From Pseudeuparius sepicola (lineage: Eukaryota > Arthropoda > Insecta > Coleoptera > Anthribidae), in contig OY987307.1 in NCBI GenBank assembly GCA_963920635.1, positions 17,065,735 to 17,129,734 of the forward strand: a DNA stretch of 64,000 bases. The letters are read 5' to 3'. Below the pieces are notes generated by a model. It was given only the letters and a program-made list of their open reading frames with translations. It ran no database searches and was not told the origin of the DNA. The number at the start of each line of letters is the position of its first letter. Position 1 is the first letter of the stretch. This document shows, in pieces, positions 45,644-56,103 of the stretch. Made by a program: the position numbers and the translations under genes.

Positions 45644-47215
45644 CTGGACCGACACTATATTAGTCCATAGCGCTGCTTCAAGCGATCACCACTGGCGCCA
45701 CACGACAAAAAAATCGAAAGGGTGGTTTAATGTTAAAAACACTATTGTTGCAGAATCTTTGTAACATAAAAACATGCAAATGTGTCTGTTACAATGAATT
45801 TATATCCAAAATAAAATGATATAAGCTTGTTTGTTATGTCCCTTTAATTTGACAAGTTTGCATGGCATATTTCTATACATTTTCTTAAGAAAAGCGAGTC
45901 TAAAAAGCAAGCAAGAGTATTTTTATAGAACGAATTCCATTTTCAGTTTCTTCTTTATATAGTGGACCAATTGGTTCGCTTTGTAAAGCAGGATATTTAA
46001 AATATAGGACATTCAAACCATCAGAAACTGACATAGCTATAACCACAGAATACCCCTGGCCCCTGTTATTAACCGACTTCAAAAAAGGAGGAGGTTATCA
46101 GTTCGGTTGTATGTTTTTTTTATGTTTATAACCTCAGAACTCCGTCATTTATAAACCGATTTGGACAATTCTTTTTTATTTGTAAGGGTATACCTACCGA
46201 ATGGTCCCATTTAAATTTGAAGAAAAAATCCCACCCCTAAGGGTAGACAAATAGGGGATGAAATTTCATATTGCACCGATTTCGATGATTCTCATTTTAT
46301 TAGGAAAGGATTACTTTAGGAGTGGCCCCAATTAAATTTGAAGAAAAAATAGGGGATGAAATTTCATATTGGACCGATTTCAATGATTATTTCTTTATTG
46401 GGAAGGGGGTACCTAAGGGGTACCCAAGGTCCCATTTAAATTGAAAGAAAAAATTCCACCCCCAAGAGTAGATAAATAGGGGATGAAAGTTCATATTGGA
46501 CCGATTTGGATGATTCTTATTTTATTAGAAAGGGGTTACCTTAGGGGTGGTCACATTTAAATTTGAAGAGAAAAATTTCAATCCTGGCCGAGGGTGGGCA
46601 AAGAGGGGATGGAATTTAATATTGGACCGATTTCGATAATTCTTAATAATTCACTAAAAAATAAGAAATAAAAAAATTTAACAAAAAAAATTAAAACCGA
46701 CTACAAAAATTTGCCCGTATGCACACTCCACTAAAAATTAAAAAAAGTAACAGAAAATAATACCGACTTAACAAATTTGCCCGTATCCACATTTCAACTA
46801 AAATTTTAGAAATATTTTTCTCTTTCTAAATTGAGTTATCTTTGGAGTCGGTGACAGTAATTTATTATGTACGTAGGATGTGATGCATTCATATCTAAAT
46901 AGATTTAAATTTCTTGCCTCGACTGTCACCAAATCCAAAGATAACTCAATTTAGAAAGAAAAATATATTTATAAAATTTTAGTTGAAATGTCCATACGGG
47001 CAAATTTGTGAAGTTGGTGTAATTTTTTGTTATTTATTTTTATTTTTAGTGGAGTGTGCATACGGGCAAATTTTTGAAGTCGGTTTTAATTTTTTTGTTA
47101 AAATTTTTAACCTTTAATAAGTCGCAAATTTTTTCGTCGAGTAGCGCCACCCCAGTCCGCAGACAACAATGAAATATGACGCCATGCTCGGGTCTTTAAT
47201 ATAGTGTCGGTCCAG
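45644..47215. mobile_element. Family A TIR element, split by a TTAA element
   Basis: Ends CTGGACCGACACTATATTA and its exact inverse; perfect 7-bp target duplication GTATAAT (45637-45643, 47216-47222). The inner block ATAGCGCTGCTTCAAGCGAT matches the other copies. A TTAA-flanked element occupies 46073-47106. Confidence 0.85.
46073..47106. mobile_element. TTAA-inserted repeat (CCGACTTC family), copy 1
   Basis: Starts CCGACTTCAAAAAAGGAGGA; the inverse TTTTTGAAGTCGG lies near the right end. TTAA at 46069-46072 and 47107-47110. Inside are several imperfect direct repeats of an about 110-bp block (GATTTCGATGATTCT ... GGGGATGAAATTTCATATT) and a large hairpin at about 46770-47020 around GTCGGTGACAG / CTGTCACCAAATC. 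This repeat is common in insect genomes, notably Lepidoptera. The TTAA target suggests a piggyBac-type or Kolobok-type mobiliser. Confidence 0.7.
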
Positions 47216-47222
47216 GTATAAT

Positions 47223-48151
47223 TATTATTCATGGAGATAAAATGTCGTAATAAAATTAAAATAAGCGGGAACTTGAACATTTTTTTATTTCTTTAATGTA
47301 TTTGCCTATCTATAGAAAGGGCACATACCAGATATCAGCCCTCACATCGCAATATTTAATTTACAATAAATAATTAATGTTGTGACTGCAAACTATTCAT
47401 TTGAAATGACACGGAAAGCCCGGGAATGGTCGTAACGATACGCCGCTCGATCGATCGGAACGCAGTGACAGAAGTGACAGTTACACAGAATTAGAGAAGG
47501 GAGAATGGAAATTAAACGTTAAAATAAACAGCTCGGCGACCCATTTCCAGAGCGATCTGTTGTAGGTAAAAAATAAGAACCGACTAAAAGTCTAAATTTA
47601 ACAATCACTTAATTAAGTTAATGGTGAGACCACGGGCCTTGTAATTAGTGGGACCCGAGTTTAACCCCACACGAAGCCCAAGTTTTTTTTTTTTTTTTCT
47701 ATTATGACTGCACTCTACCTCTTGTATTTATCACTGATTACCATATTTAGTAATAATTAGACAATGGTTATTATGAAAATTATTACACGCAATCTACTCC
47801 ATATTATTTACCTACCTAATATTAAATTGTCGGTAGGAGGAAAAATGTAATATATTTCCGGCCCGAAGCAACGCGGGCGTTGAACAACCTCCTCGGCCAA
47901 AAAAGTGCGCTTACGCATCTCGCAATGTAAATAACTATTTAATGCAGCATACACTTTCACAAACCACGTTTGTGAGTAACATGTAGCATTTTTCAAATTT
48001 AATTTTTGTGCAAGTTGCCGCAACCTGTTTTGTAAATCGAAGAGTAAATGCCTAACGTGCAGTGTAATCATTTATGTGCTAATCTATCAAGGAAGTTCCA
48101 CTAGCTCATAAACATTATTTCCTGCACAGAAAGATTTTTAGTACCGAGATG
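47223..48151. other. No gene seen; T-run
   Basis: A degenerate pol-III-like stretch ending in a long T-run (GAGTTTAACCCC ... TTTTTTTTTTTTTTTT, about 47620-47700) may be an old SINE. An 87-codon minus frame at 47808-48071 shows no domain. Confidence 0.35.
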
Positions 48152-48225
48152 TAGGAGACTTCGGCGTTTTCTACAGCTACTAGAAGGGGTTAGGAAGTCT
48201 TCTACATCTCACCGCTACTAACTCT
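48152..48225. repeat. Imperfect hairpin
   Basis: CGAGATGTAGGAGACTTC pairs with GAAGTCTTCTACATCTC, with a loop of about 37 bp. Confidence 0.6.
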
Positions 48226-48267
48226 ATATCAATTGGAATAAATAACACCTAGCCGATGGAACGCGTA

Positions 48268-48346
48268 TCTCCGGTACAGCTTAGTTGGTTAAAGTGCCTA
48301 CGGCCACAGTAGGAGTCCCGGGTTCGAGTCCCGGCTGGAGTGCATT
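48268..48346 (+). ncRNA. tRNA-like sequence, probably a SINE head or tRNA relic
   Basis: A cloverleaf can be drawn: acceptor CTCCGG / CTGGAG, D-arm CTT AGTTGGTT AAG, anticodon stem CCTAC / GTAGG, T-arm CCGGG TTCGAGT CCCGG. Box A (AGCTTAGTTGG) and box B (GGTTCGAGTCC) are good, and a T-run follows at 48345-48350. The anticodon loop GGCCACA lacks U33, the first acceptor pair is mismatched, and there are two extra bases before the D-stem, so a working tRNA is unlikely. Flanks ATCAATTG and CAATTGAT are inverted. Confidence 0.5.
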
Positions 48347-48350
48347 TTTT

Positions 48351-49314
48351 TCAATTGATACCCTTTACCTGATATGTCCACTAACATAATTTATTATTTC
48401 CTGCTGCTATATGTTTTATACAGGGTGATTCAGTTTTATCCTGGGATACTTAAAACGAGTGATAGAAAACCATACAATAATACTATTTTGTATCCACAGT
48501 AAATCGTTAAAAATATTCAAACGAAATTTGGCACACAGCACGCATCGATCAAGTGTCACAGATTATGATAATACCCCAAATAGCCAGCGGAGAAGATATA
48601 GGTAGGTATACTCCTCCTTACCCCAGAACGCGTGCGACGTAAGGGGGAAGAACTCTAAATATTATAGAGTTAGTCACAGTTCAGGGGCGTAGCTCAATTT
48701 CGTGTAACTCACTGACTTAATTTTCATATAATTGTTATTTAATTTATTGTTAATATTATTCTTAACGGTGATGCCTTAGACTATGGAGGAAGGCAGACCC
48801 TTATAACATTGGCAATTATTTATCGTTCTTGAAAATGCAACGTTCTTTCCTGTTTTCATATTTTGCGCACGTTAACTCCCGAACATACGAAACGCCACTG
48901 AGTTCTCTGCGCCGGCCGCGGCGGCAGAAAAACTGACCGCTGTGTGGTAGCCCAAATACCCAGTTAACTTTACGTACTATAGAAACCGGCACAAAACGCG
49001 TTGGCTAACTGCTTTTCTCGTCCAGCTCGCTGGCAGAGGTGCTTTGTTGCCGTATTTCAAAGGCGATGGTAGACGCGACCATGTTGAAAAAATATAATAG
49101 GTGTTTTATCACACCGCGGTAAAAATAAATGAAAAACAAAATGAGTAAGTGGTCGCGTGAGCGAGCTTTATTTTTTGGGTATTACAGAGTTCAGAAATTC
49201 TGCTTCAATATGCTAAAACTTGTATTCGCCAATAAGTAACGATTACTCGTATAGGAAATCTCGCAACGCTGCCCGCATTCTTTAGAAACGTTTTCTTTGG
49301 TGCGTTGAACTATA
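48351..49314. other. Solo terminal repeats, no gene
   Basis: TATACAGGGTGATTCAGTTT at about 48417 is a lone TA-element end. CAGGGGCGTAGCTCAATTT at about 48682 is a lone hAT-like end. Neither partner was seen. 48870-49110 is GC-richer but without a convincing frame. Confidence 0.4.
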
Positions 49315-50092
49315 CAGGGTGTATCTTTGATAGGTACAGAAATTTTAACCACGTAATCGGGGACGTTCATAAAACCGAAAAATGAAAAAAAAAATTTTTT
49401 TACTCCATGTTTAGAAAATGGGGCAAATCAATCTTTATCCGTGCTCAATGCACGCCGCTGGATCGTCACTAGAAGCGCTTAGAGGGGAGGTCTAACCTCT
49501 CCCTAGGAGATGGAGGGGAATAACGTTAGATTCGGAAGGGGAATACCGCGACGTTGCCGCATGTCAGAGTGGAATAAATCTGCTTGCAGAATTAGGTACC
49601 TAGGTACCTTTGAAAATTACTGCTGGTAGGTATCCACGTTTTTTTTATGATGTCGGTTGCTGTGACGAACTGTTTATTGCTTTCTTCACAGGCGCACACA
49701 ATAATTTAACAAACACTTCAGTTTTTATCACTTTACTGTTATTTTAAGTCCATAGGCAGCAGAAATGTATCCGAGCGCCGCTCGGAGAAGTCATTGCTAG
49801 AAAACCATTGCTGATTTCACACTCATAATTTTTTGACAAGTCTTTTGTGGAGTAGGTATCTATCTACCTACCTATTTTACAACTGATTTTCAGGCCGCAA
49901 TTTTTTTATCCTAATAATTAGCCATCTCTTGGGACACCTTGGGATAATAAATTTCTGATCGGCAATCAACTGAATAAAGTATTTGTTTTAAAATACAAAT
50001 TATCTGAAAAAATTGCAAATTTCCACAACCACCCATGGGGTAGAGCACCGGCGCGTTACTTTTTTTTAGCGGGTGTTCGCCTGTAGCCCTAT

Positions 50093-50412
50093 CATCCCGA
50101 AAAAAGTGGGGGAAGACTGTAATTTGACGTGAATTTAACGCGCGGCTTCGATTTGTTCATAGTTTTTAATATTTTTCAACCCTTGCCCGATAGTGCGCCA
50201 CCTTTAAACCCCCTCAGGGTTGTGGTCCTATGTATTATCTACTTTTAAAAAATTATTCGGTTCCGAAAAAAGTGCGGGAAGACTGTCATTTGATGTGAAT
50301 TTAACGCGCGGCCCCGATTTGTTCATCGTTTTTAATATTTTTCTACCCTTGCCCGATGGTGCGCCACTTTTAAACCCCCTCAGGGTTGTTGTCCTGTCTA
50401 TTGCCTACTTTT
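50093..50412. repeat. Tandem duplication, unit about 167 bp
   Basis: Two copies of a block containing GAATTTAACGCGCGGC and TTGCCCGAT-GTGCGCCAC, followed by TTTAAACCCCCTCAGGGTTG. A partial third copy begins near 50660 (TTATTCGGTTCCGAAAATAG). Confidence 0.8.
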
Positions 50413-50537
50413 AATAGTATATTACACACCGAGGTGTCTCGAGATAAAGTTAACCTCGGCGCTTCGCACCTCGGTTAACTATTTAATCTCTCGACAGTAA
50501 TGAAACACTTCCCACCTCGGTGTGTAATATACTATTA
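50413..50537. repeat. Two-tier inverted repeat
   Basis: Outer stem AATAGTATATTACACACCGA with its inverse at 50518-50537; inner stem GTTAAC-CTCGG / ACCTCGGTTAAC around GCGCTTCGC. Probably a MITE. Confidence 0.75.
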
Positions 50538-50544
50538 TCTCGCT

Positions 50545-50578
50545 TACTTCCCGCCCTCCTGCGGGAGGGCGGGAAGTA
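50545..50578. repeat. GC-rich hairpin
   Basis: TACTTCCCGCCCTCC and its exact inverse around TGCG. It is followed by a short AGTAAA tandem run. Confidence 0.85.
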
Positions 50579-50869
50579 AAAGTAAAAGTAAAAATTGACA
50601 CTTTCACACTTCTAACAAGTCATAAATGTCGACATTACATACATGGTTGTAAATAAAAAATTATTCGGTTCCGAAAATAGTTGGGGAAGACTGTCAAATT
50701 GGCGTGCTTATCATTTCCGCATTTTTTAACCCTTTGCCGTTTCGGAACTCTCTCAAGTTAATTCCTTACCATTCCTCTTACTTTTCGTAAAAATTTGGTG
50801 GCGAAATGTCGCGTAATGTGCCCAAAAACCGAAAAACAGCGACTCCTCCTGGTGAATTTAAGCTTCTGC

Positions 50870-51620
50870 GTGCCCTTGACTACTGCCCGTAATTCCTTCG
50901 CCGAGATTCGCCAGGCGCGGGCATATGACGTTGGCGTCGGGCGCTGGCGTCCGACGCCAACTTCACACAAAAACGACGCCGCGCCGAATCGCGCAATAAT
51001 TACAATTAAGAATGTTCACTGGCACTGATTCACTTAATTTTGCTCAATTTCCACGCCGCGCGGCCCGGCCGACCTACTAAATTACAGCTGGGCGAGGAGC
51101 GCAAGCGCGGGGCGCCGGATACCCACTTGATCCCCACACTACAGGTGATCCCCACTACTCATAACTTGTGCGCGATATTAGCCAATCGCGGCTCGCGGCC
51201 CCTACTTCTCTCGGGGCGGCGCTACTATGTTGCCAAGTGTGCTGAAAATTCACCTGATTTAGTAATTTAATTCCGTATAAATTTAATTGTGTAGTGGATT
51301 TTTACATGGATTTACCCGTTTTTGTGCGTAATAATTATACGAGATAGTAGATTAACTTATAACGAATGAAACCCCGTATAAATCCGCGAAAATCAAAAAT
51401 CGGATTTAAGGGACTTTAAGTCAGTTTGGGGACATGTCGGCATAAACGGCAAAACCGAATAGTGGTATTAGATGGTATGGGGGAAAGCTTGTGCGCACGC
51501 ACGCCGTCTCCGTCACCGTACCGCCGCGCCGTAGCCGACGCGCTAGTCGAAGATCGTCCGTCCGATTATTATGGGATTTAACAGCTGATTGATATCGATC
51601 CGCGTCCGCCTGTAATTTTT
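50870..51620. other. CpG-rich stretch inside the 49-53 kb block
   Basis: CpG dinucleotides are far denser than in the rest of the window (for example CCGCGCGGCCCGGCCGACC near 51054). Frames of 60-87 codons on both strands show no known domain. It may be a captured promoter or 5' untranslated region of a host gene, or the leader of an unrecognised element. Confidence 0.4.
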
Positions 51621-51859
51621 GGGAGCGCCAGCTTCAACACGCAATTTATTATTATACAGAATGCCTTACGTGTGGCTATTCTGTGGTATAACAATTCTGT
51701 TTCCAAAACGTGGACGCGTATGCAAACGTCGCGTCTTGCTAACCGATATTGTTCCGTTGCTTCGTCGGAAGTGAACCTGCTTCTTTTTCCAGATCCGTTC
51801 GCCATTTTTTGGACCAGCAGTGATGTCCAAACCTGTTGCAATTGCCGATACGAATTTGC

Positions 51860-52660
51860 AGTGAAATAACAAGTGATTTTTTCATATTTCCGTTAAGAAA
51901 TGCAGTGTTAAACGTTCGCGGCCTTCGTATGAAAACAGTGCTAGATAGGTTCCTACTAGGTACCCCAATTACGCGCGAGGATAAAAGAAGCAGCTTCAAG
52001 GGTTCGCGAAAATTCGGGTTTTATTAGACGCATACGGTATGGATCTAATTGTACAATCCACCTAGTCGAGTCCCCGTTGGAATAAATCAGCTGAGGGAAA
52101 CCGAGACGTCCCTAATATTTGGCATCGCGTCGCTGTGAAAAAAAAAACAAGTGTTTTGTTCGTATTTCCGTAAAAAGAGACTACGAAGTGTTATACCTTC
52201 GCGACCATCGTATAAAAACAGTGCCACTAGTTAGGTAGGTACTTAGTGCTTTATGTGATTTTGTGAAGATTTTTGGAAAGTATCTAAACACAAGAAAATA
52301 GTAAAAATAATCGATGCATCTCAAAGGTAGGCTTTTTCATGCTATTCGTCGAGCTATTCGCTAAAAGAACCTTTAAGGAGTTGTCCAAAAATTATTTATT
52401 TATTTATTTAATCTCCACATACACCAAATGATCCATGGTTGCGTCAATATTCTTCAAATACTGCGAAAAAGCCTTGGAAAAAGCGATTCGACTGGCAACC
52501 AGTTACCTAGTGCTTCTTGTGATTTTCGAGAGGATTTTTGGATAACATAAGAAAGGAGTACGACACCCGCAAGGAAAATCATCCAGGCATCCGAAAGGTA
52601 GTTTTTTTTGCATGCTATTCGCTAAAAGACTATTCCTGAAATACTGTGAAAGAGCTATAC
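51860..52660. repeat. Diverged internal duplications
   Basis: AACAAGTGATTTTTTCATAT ... TTCGCGGCCTTCGTATGAAA at about 51867-51940 recurs as ACAAGTGTTTTGTTCGTATT ... TTCGCGACCATCGTATAAAA at about 52148-52220. TAGTGCTTTATGTGATTTTG ... CATGCTATTCGTC near 52247-52350 recurs as TAGTGCTTCTTGTGATTTTC ... CATGCTATTCGCT near 52508-52625. Confidence 0.6.
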
Positions 52661-52907
52661 GTCTGACAACGCTGCACGGCGGAATTGGGGGGGATCCGCC
52701 GGAACCGGCCTCAGTTCCAGCTGGTCCCGGCAAGGTCAAGGACCCATGGCCGTAGCGTCGGAAAAAGGGGTTTTAATAGCGTTTTAAAAAAAATTATTTC
52801 TGACGTTAATATGCACTTTAGAAAAATTTTAATTGCATAGGCGTAACAAGTGCATTTTTCCCGACCTGCCCTTAAAATTTCTGTACTTATCAAAGTTACA
52901 CCCTGTA

Positions 52908-53330
52908 TACCTACGCTACATTTATTTTATTAAGAAAAATATATTAATGCAATTCTCTAAGATTTTTCATTTCTGCACTTGGATAAATTTTTATTGTAAC
53001 CAAAAATTGTCTCTTGATATTTTTTATATATTGTATATTTTAATATACGTGTATATGTGTATGGTGACTGAATTTTGGGCGCCAAACGACATACTTTATG
53101 AAAAGGTAGTAGACTAGTTTTTTGTAGAGTTGAATTTTTTAGAATGTGGTTTACGGACTATTTATTTTTCAAGTAGAATACCGCTGTACTATTTGGTGGC
53201 ATTTGATTGTGAATAATCTTGTATAACTTATAAATTTTCGAATTACTTTTAGACTCAACTTATAATGTAAAGTCATAAAATTACTCATGAAGTCTAAATA
53301 ACAGTACTTAGCCATATGTACCTAGTTTGA
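52908..53330. other. No feature seen
   Basis: AT-rich, chance frames only. Confidence 0.4.
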
Positions 53331-53390
53331 ACAAACAAACGAACAGACAGACATACAGACAGACAGACAGACAAATAAATAAATAATTGA
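53331..53390. repeat. Microsatellite, compound
   Basis: (ACAA)n, then (ACAG)n with interruptions, then (AAAT)n. Confidence 0.9.
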
Positions 53391-53588
53391 ATTAACATAT
53401 CCATCTGTGAGAGCGAAGTCGGATAATTTTGAAAAAAGCTTAACGTATACTGTCAACTTATGAAAAATATTGTTAAAAACATTGATAAAGCTACAAGCTA
53501 CAACAAATTCACAAATTTGTCTAATCACATTTTTATTCTGCAATCCGTGATTGTAGAATAAAAATAAAAATAAATAAATAAATAAATA
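53391..53588. repeat. Possible LINE 3' tail ending in (AAAT)n
   Basis: The sequence between two (AAAT)n runs ends GTAGAATAAAAATAAAAATA followed by AAATAAATAAATAAATA. A short-repeat tail is usual for CR1/Jockey-type LINEs; no coding part is left to prove it. Confidence 0.3.
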
Positions 53589-55589
53589 GGAGCTATGAGT
53601 AAAGGACTCCACCCGTCACTGAATCGTGTGCTTTTGATGTTTACTTTGCTTGACGAGTTGAAACTAAGTTAGTCTGCTGAAATAATAATTGATAATAATT
53701 ATGGTGTGTTCAGTAGTTAATCGCTACTCAGGCATCTTATTTCCTTCAAACACTTACCTTTCTTAGAATTGGAATGATTACTTAATCAGGTTATAGATGA
53801 AAGCAGAAAATCGGTTTGCAAAATTCCCCTCGAAAATTAGTAATAAAGAACGAGCCTCAATGAAGCGCCACAAAGAGAAAGGGAATTATAGCTGCAGATG
53901 CTTAGCTTACACTGCAGGCTGTAACGAAGCAAGAAAATAGTTTACTTATTTTGGGTTAATATGGGAATTTCAATTCTAAAATGAGAAATAGTACACGCTC
54001 AACTAATCACAACATTAAAATAGAGTCGAATACATCAATTCAAATCGAAAAATATGTAAGTATAAATACAAAACAATAAGGAAAATAGATATCTACATCA
54101 CACAACGACACTTATTGGACTATTCACAAACTCAGAAAAGTCATACAACATTTCCTGCGATTTTATTAAAAAGAATAGCCTATAATAATTAGCACCATTT
54201 CTACTTATCCCTAATCTAACAAATTTAATTATTGACGACGGTGAATATAGTTATTTTGTACACATTCGTTTATATTTTGCTTTACATATACCAAACACTG
54301 ATATACAGGGTGTCCCGAAATTAGCTTGCCATTTCTTAACCCCTTTACCCCCCCCCATTTGGGAGGCCTATTATGCTTGTATACCTAGGTAAATGTCGAA
54401 TCTCACAGATATATCGCTCATCCGAAGAGAAAGTGACCCTAGTAAGAGATAACAGATTTTTAGTTATTTGTTGCCACTTCGCATTACTATCTCTTTTCTT
54501 CAACAATGCCTAATATTCACAATTAGGTATGTATGAAACATAAAGGGTTTCTTGAAATCGGCAGTGAAGTGTCCCAAAATCGTCATTAAAAGCTCAGAAA
54601 TCGGCACTGAAGTAACCCATTATTGTACGATTTTTTCAATAAGTAGGCCTTGGCGAGATGTAAACATCAAACGTCAGACGCGGAGCCACGCCCGTCAAAA
54701 GTGGCCAAATATTCAAAACCCGGCCAATAAAGGGCCATTTAACTATTCGTACACATTGCGAAATTGCTACCTATAGCAGAGCAATCTATCAGTATAAAGA
54801 TTTTAGTAGGTTTGAATATCAATAGATTTATTATGGAGGCTGCACAACAAGCAGCAGTTGGGTTTTTCTGTTCTGTTTATTTGCCTCGGACAGAGGCCTC
54901 GGCAACTAAATTCCACATAAGTCATAAAAAGTTTAACTTTAGTGCCTTGGTACATAAATAACTATTATCTCCTCTAGCTTCTAGGTTGATCAGTTTTTGA
55001 TACTTTGGTTTGGGGGCGTCCGCATATTTTAAAAAGTATCCTTACATAAGTACCTTTGTTCATTGCTGCCCAGAGTTAGCTCCTGTTTCTCAAAAGAAAC
55101 TTATGAATACCGCATGTGGAAAAATATAAAAGCTAGAGCTAAATCAATGGGCCCTTCTCACACTATTTCTTTATCATGAAATATGCTGAAAATAGAACCC
55201 AAAACATTTTTTTGCGACCAGGAGAAAGGCTAAAATTAAAAAATATAAAATTTTCTAGGAGCATGACGCCATGCCCCTAAAACGTTGATTGCTTAAATTT
55301 TAGAATTGCTGTCAATTCCCCGCTATTGTATCTGGTTCTCATGTTTTTGAATTGTCAAAAAATTATATTTAAAATTTTGAGTGAATGACAAACAGCTGAC
55401 TTTAATATTTTGCAAATCTGGGCGTGAAGTTTAAATTTGGTTACTAATTTTTGCCCGATAAAAAATTATGTGGTACCTACTTTAATATGAAAAATCGGTC
55501 TCTACTTAACTAGATGATAGTACTGAATATGTTATATCTATATAATCATACAAAATACTTAACTTAGACCTAGCGAAAAAGGCCCATTT
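53589..55589. other. No gene; one solo TA-element end
   Basis: CAGGGTGTCCCGAAATTAGC at 54306 follows TA and is a typical element end without a visible partner. A 65-codon frame at 54764-54961 shows no domain. The rest is anonymous. Confidence 0.4.
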
Positions 55590-55593
55590 TTAA

Positions 55594-56099
55594 CCGACTT
55601 CAAAAAAGGAGGAGGTTGTCAATTCGGTTGTATGTTTGTTTTATGTTTGTTACCTTAGAACTCCGTCATTTATAAACCGATTTGGACAATTCTTTTTTTT
55701 TTATTTGAAAGGGTGTACCTACAGAATGATCTCATTTAAATTTGAAGAAAAAATTCCACCCCTAAGGGTGGACAAATAGGGGAGGAAATTTCATATTGAA
55801 CCGATTTCGATGATTCTTTATAACACCGACTTCACAAATTTGCCCGTATGCACATTTCAACTAAAATTTTAGAAATATTTTTCTCTTTCTAAATTGATTT
55901 ATCTTTGGAGTCGGTGACAGTAAGTTATGATGTATGTAGGATATGATGTATTCATATCTAAATAGATTTAAATTCCTTGCCTTGACTGTCACCAAATCCA
56001 AAGATAACGCAATTTAGAAAGAGAAAAATATTTCTAAAATTTTAGTCGTTATTTTTGTTATTTTTTTTCAAATTTTTGAAGTCGGTTTTAATTTTTCTG
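55594..56099. mobile_element. TTAA-inserted repeat (CCGACTTC family), copy 2
   Basis: Starts CCGACTTCAAAAAAGGAGGA, with TTTTTGAAGTCGG near the right end. TTAA at 55590-55593 and 56100-56103. Shorter than copy 1: most of the internal direct repeats are gone, while the central hairpin (GTCGGTGACAG / CTGTCACCAAATC, about 55850-56045) is kept. Confidence 0.7.
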
Positions 56100-56103
56100 T
56101 TAA

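Larger units (their letters stand above)
49315..52905. mobile_element. TIR-bounded block, 3.6 kb, CpG-rich interior
   Basis: Left end CAGGGTGTATCTTTGATAGG and right end the inverse of CAGGGTGTAACTTTGATAAG; about 34 bp paired with few mismatches. TA at 49313-49314 and 52906-52907. It contains tandem units (50093-50412), a two-tier hairpin (50413-50537), a GC-rich hairpin (50545-50578), a CpG-rich stretch (about 50870-51620) and diverged duplications (51860-52660). No transposase frame was recognised, so it is either a non-autonomous element with captured DNA or a chance pairing of two MITE ends. Confidence 0.55.

Noticed and set aside
51578..51999. Overlapping minus-strand frames of 68-87 codons
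   Set aside because: Three frames overlap on the same strand in a CpG-rich stretch; low stop density from base composition explains them.
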